Source: Chimonanthus salicifolius | Lineage: Eukaryota; Streptophyta; Magnoliopsida; Laurales; Calycanthaceae | Direction: 5' to 3' | Length of the DNA: 64,000 nucleotides | Assembly: GCA_013350335.1 (NCBI GenBank) | Contig: CM023537.1 | Location: 49,784,111 to 49,848,110, forward strand | Shown here: positions 61,958 to 64,000 of the stretch, in pieces | How the letters are laid out: each line of letters starts with the position of its first letter | Numbering within the stretch: position 1 is the stretch's first letter | The notes under the pieces: generated by a model | What the model was told of the DNA's origin: nothing | The model's input: the letters and a program-made list of their open reading frames with translations, nothing else | Database searches by the model: none | Made by a program: the position numbers and the translations under genes

Positions 61958-62985
61958 ATTGGGCAGATGAGGACGAGTAATCTCTTCTTAAATTCAGTTC
62001 ATTAATCAAGGACTTGGAGGCAAAACTAGCCATAAATGGCGAGAACGAAGCAGAAGGAGACTCAACGGACATATTGAACCAAGAAGGAAAGTGCTGGAGA
62101 CGATGTCGGACTTGGCATTGCCAGAGGAAAGAAAGAAGCAAAAATGAAGGAAGGAAAGCAAGCTAGAAACACCACTGCTAGTTGGCAAGCAACTGGGAAA
62201 GGAAAGACAGAGGACTGTCTTTGGCAGAGGATCGAGACCTAAAGAGGTACTGTCGAGTCAAACGACTGAGCAAGAGTAAGAGAGATGGACATTGTTGGCG
62301 TTCCTTTCATTGCCAGAGAAGAACGAAACCCAAGAGAGAAAGGGATGAACTCGATAAAAAGAAGAATAGTTCCAGAGAGAGGATGAAAAGAAAGAGAAAT
62401 GAAAAGAAATCCCAAGCGCTACAAACGAGAAAGGAAGAGGAAGATATGGCACAGAAATGGAAGGAGAGTCTGGAACGACTCAGCTGTTCTGAATTCGATG
62501 TTTTAGTTTTTTAATTTCCTTTTAGTGAAAATTAAGGCCTATAAATACAACTTAGGCCAGACATTATAGGGAGTCCAGTCAAGTCAGTTGAATTGGTTGC
62601 TTTGAGTCTCTTAATTTGGTGAGTCTCTTTTATTTGATTTTCTGTTGAATTTGATTTTAAATTTGCCTTGAATTTTATTTAATTTGAGTGTTGAATTTTA
62701 TTTGCAAATTAGGTTTCGTATCTTGCATACATTTCAATTACTTAGTTAAATTTTGATTTCATATCCAATTTGAATTCATCAAAAAGTTTATAGATTTTCG
62801 AGCTGAATTCGAGTCAAATTCAAATGCACGCTTGTTTGATTTTTTAATTGAATTTGATTGCATTAAGTTTTCACGTTCAAATTCGAATTAAACTTATAGG
62901 ACATCTAATTTCTAAGTAAATTGATCGTTGAAATTGGAAGTATCTCTTTCTTTCCGTGTGAGGGTGAGAGTTGGACATTATTTCA
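61958..62985 (+). mobile_element. 3' LTR of remnant G
   Basis: Direct-repeat partner of 33150-34090. It ends GAGTTGGACATTATTTCA at 62985. Its beginning is obscured by the element at 61074-61957, which lies in or just before it. Divergence from the 5' copy is plainly visible (many substitutions and small indels), so the element is old. Confidence 0.8.
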
Positions 62986-63757
62986 ATACGACGAACATGG
63001 TATTTTCCATACTAATTCCTCATTTTCATCCATTTTAATAGTTGAAACTATTCACTGGCAAAATGCTTAGGTGTAGCGGACGAAAGGAAATGTTACTTCT
63101 CCTTTCATTCATTGCAAATTTGTCAATGGCTATTCATATTTTCTTGGTTGTTGACTTTAGAGGATGCTTGTCTATTACGTGAAAGCAATCCATCAAAACT
63201 CATTCTTCTGCTATTTTCTTCACGGGGATAAAGAGAAAGGAATATTAGGTTTTCTTTTCCTTTTTTTTTTTTTTTTTTTAATCCAGACTACAGAATTCAT
63301 GGAAAAGATGTTCAAAGGAATTAAAGTAGATTCGTATGTTGGGATATTTTGAAAAGAAATCTCAGAGATGTTATGAAATTGGAGAATGCATGTGCCTTTG
63401 CTATTACATCTTATTCTGGTTTTCATGGCCTCTCTCTCTCACTCTCTTTTGCTGCAAAATAAAGAAATAGCGGATTTTAAGATTTTATTCTGTCTACTTT
63501 TCTTTTGAACGTTGAAAGAAGAGACACAGCCATCTTCTTTGTTGAAGAATTGCATGATGAGATAGCAGCAAGTTTCACTCTTTAAAGATTCAGTAATTTC
63601 TTTTTAATTACTGAAGTGTTGTGCCAGTCTAAGAGCACCACCCGACTAATTTTTAGAGTGCGTGCAAGCCTTCTTAACTATAAAGATGGAATAAAATTAC
63701 GGAGAGTGGCTCTTTGGGTGAGATGAAATTCAAATTTAAAACTCTCGCTTGTTGAGA
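62986..63757. other. Flank beyond the nest, no supported gene
   Basis: AT-rich DNA with a poly-T run near 63262-63280 and short frames only. No recognisable domain. Confidence 0.5.
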
Positions 63758-63903
63758 TGAGTTTCTAGCCAACACACCAATCCATTGAGATTATGATTGC
63801 CTCTTCTTTTTCTATTTTCTTTCTAAAAGTTGAGTTTCTAGCCAACACACCAACTCATTGAGATTCTGATTGCCTCTTCTTTTTCTATTTTCTTTCTAAA
63901 ATT
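63758..63903 (+). repeat. Two-copy tandem repeat, 73-bp unit
   Basis: Units at 63758-63830 and 63831-63903 start TGAGTTTCTAGCCAACACAC and differ at only a few positions, so the duplication is recent. Confidence 0.9.
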
Positions 63904-64000
63904 TTTTTATACTTCAATACATTGATCAGCTTGGCGATCATAGTCCTTGAGCAAGTTATGAGTATCAAATTGAATTGAATTTTCAATCTTCTAACCACAC

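Larger units (their letters stand above)
33150..62985 (+). mobile_element. Ty3/gypsy-type retrotransposon remnant (G), host of the insertion nest
   Basis: Two long direct repeats at about 33150-34090 and 61960-62985 are its LTRs. Between them, pieces of its own body survive between later insertions: 34091-34455, 49530-49659, 58846-59597 and 60205-61073. After subtracting insertions only about 4 kb remains. The gag end and a retropepsin region are readable, and a pol tail, but no reverse transcriptase or integrase was found, so a large internal part is deleted. The TSD and exact LTR starts are unresolved. Confidence 0.75.

Overview
The window is nuclear DNA from a flowering plant. It holds one recognisable host gene, with GT/AG introns, and it is otherwise packed with plant mobile elements: long solo LTRs, TRIMs, a tRNA-derived SINE, Stowaway and foldback MITEs, a pogo remnant, a Mutator-like element, Ty1/copia and Ty3/gypsy remains, and an endogenous caulimovirid-like insertion. 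I cannot name the species. No tRNA, rRNA, CRISPR array or bacterial-style operon is present.

Layout. 1-6.2 kb: an LTR cut by the window edge (1-3114), remains of related LTRs, and a Stowaway MITE. 6.2-13.6 kb: a three-LTR tandem TRIM (7326-8321), a SINE fragment, two copies of a GT(A/C)ACAAA-ended element, a foldback element and probable LINE debris. 13.6-16.2 kb: a solo LTR with perfect target-site duplication (TSD) GTTAG (13603-15448) and a second TRIM. 17.0-32.2 kb: a six-exon ubiquitin-conjugating enzyme E2 gene of the UBC15-18 type, with four CACGTG boxes upstream. Its 12.8-kb intron 4 holds a rearranged caulimovirid copy with two 869-bp inverted arms. Exon 2 carries a one-base insertion that breaks the frame, so the locus is either a recent pseudogene or has an assembly error.

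33.2-63.0 kb is one nest of insertions that TSDs allow to be unpicked. A Ty3/gypsy remnant (LTRs about 33.15-34.09 and 61.96-62.985 kb) was entered by a minus-oriented LTR (34456-49529, TSD TCTTA), by a Ty1/copia element (49660-58845), by a TRIM (59598-60204) and by a GTAACAAA-ended element (61074-61957). The 34456-49529 LTR was itself entered by a pogo deletion derivative (36398-37117) and a Mutator-like element (38488-49135, 8-bp TSD TTATTTAA). The Mutator-like element was entered by two solo LTRs (42132-45536, TSD TAAGG; 45656-48344, TSD GAGAG). The copia element was entered by another solo LTR (51378-55148) and a SINE in its 5' LTR. Depth reaches four layers.

The most striking signals are the MULE (palindrome-filled terminal inverted repeats, decayed FAR1/MULE transposase, and a convergent second ORF resembling the plant Transposase_32 domain), the inverted viral repeat inside a housekeeping-gene intron with a viral-type promoter aimed into one arm, and arrays of palindromes inside one LTR family. 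All coding regions apart from the E2 gene look dead. Alignments, identities and family names were judged by eye.
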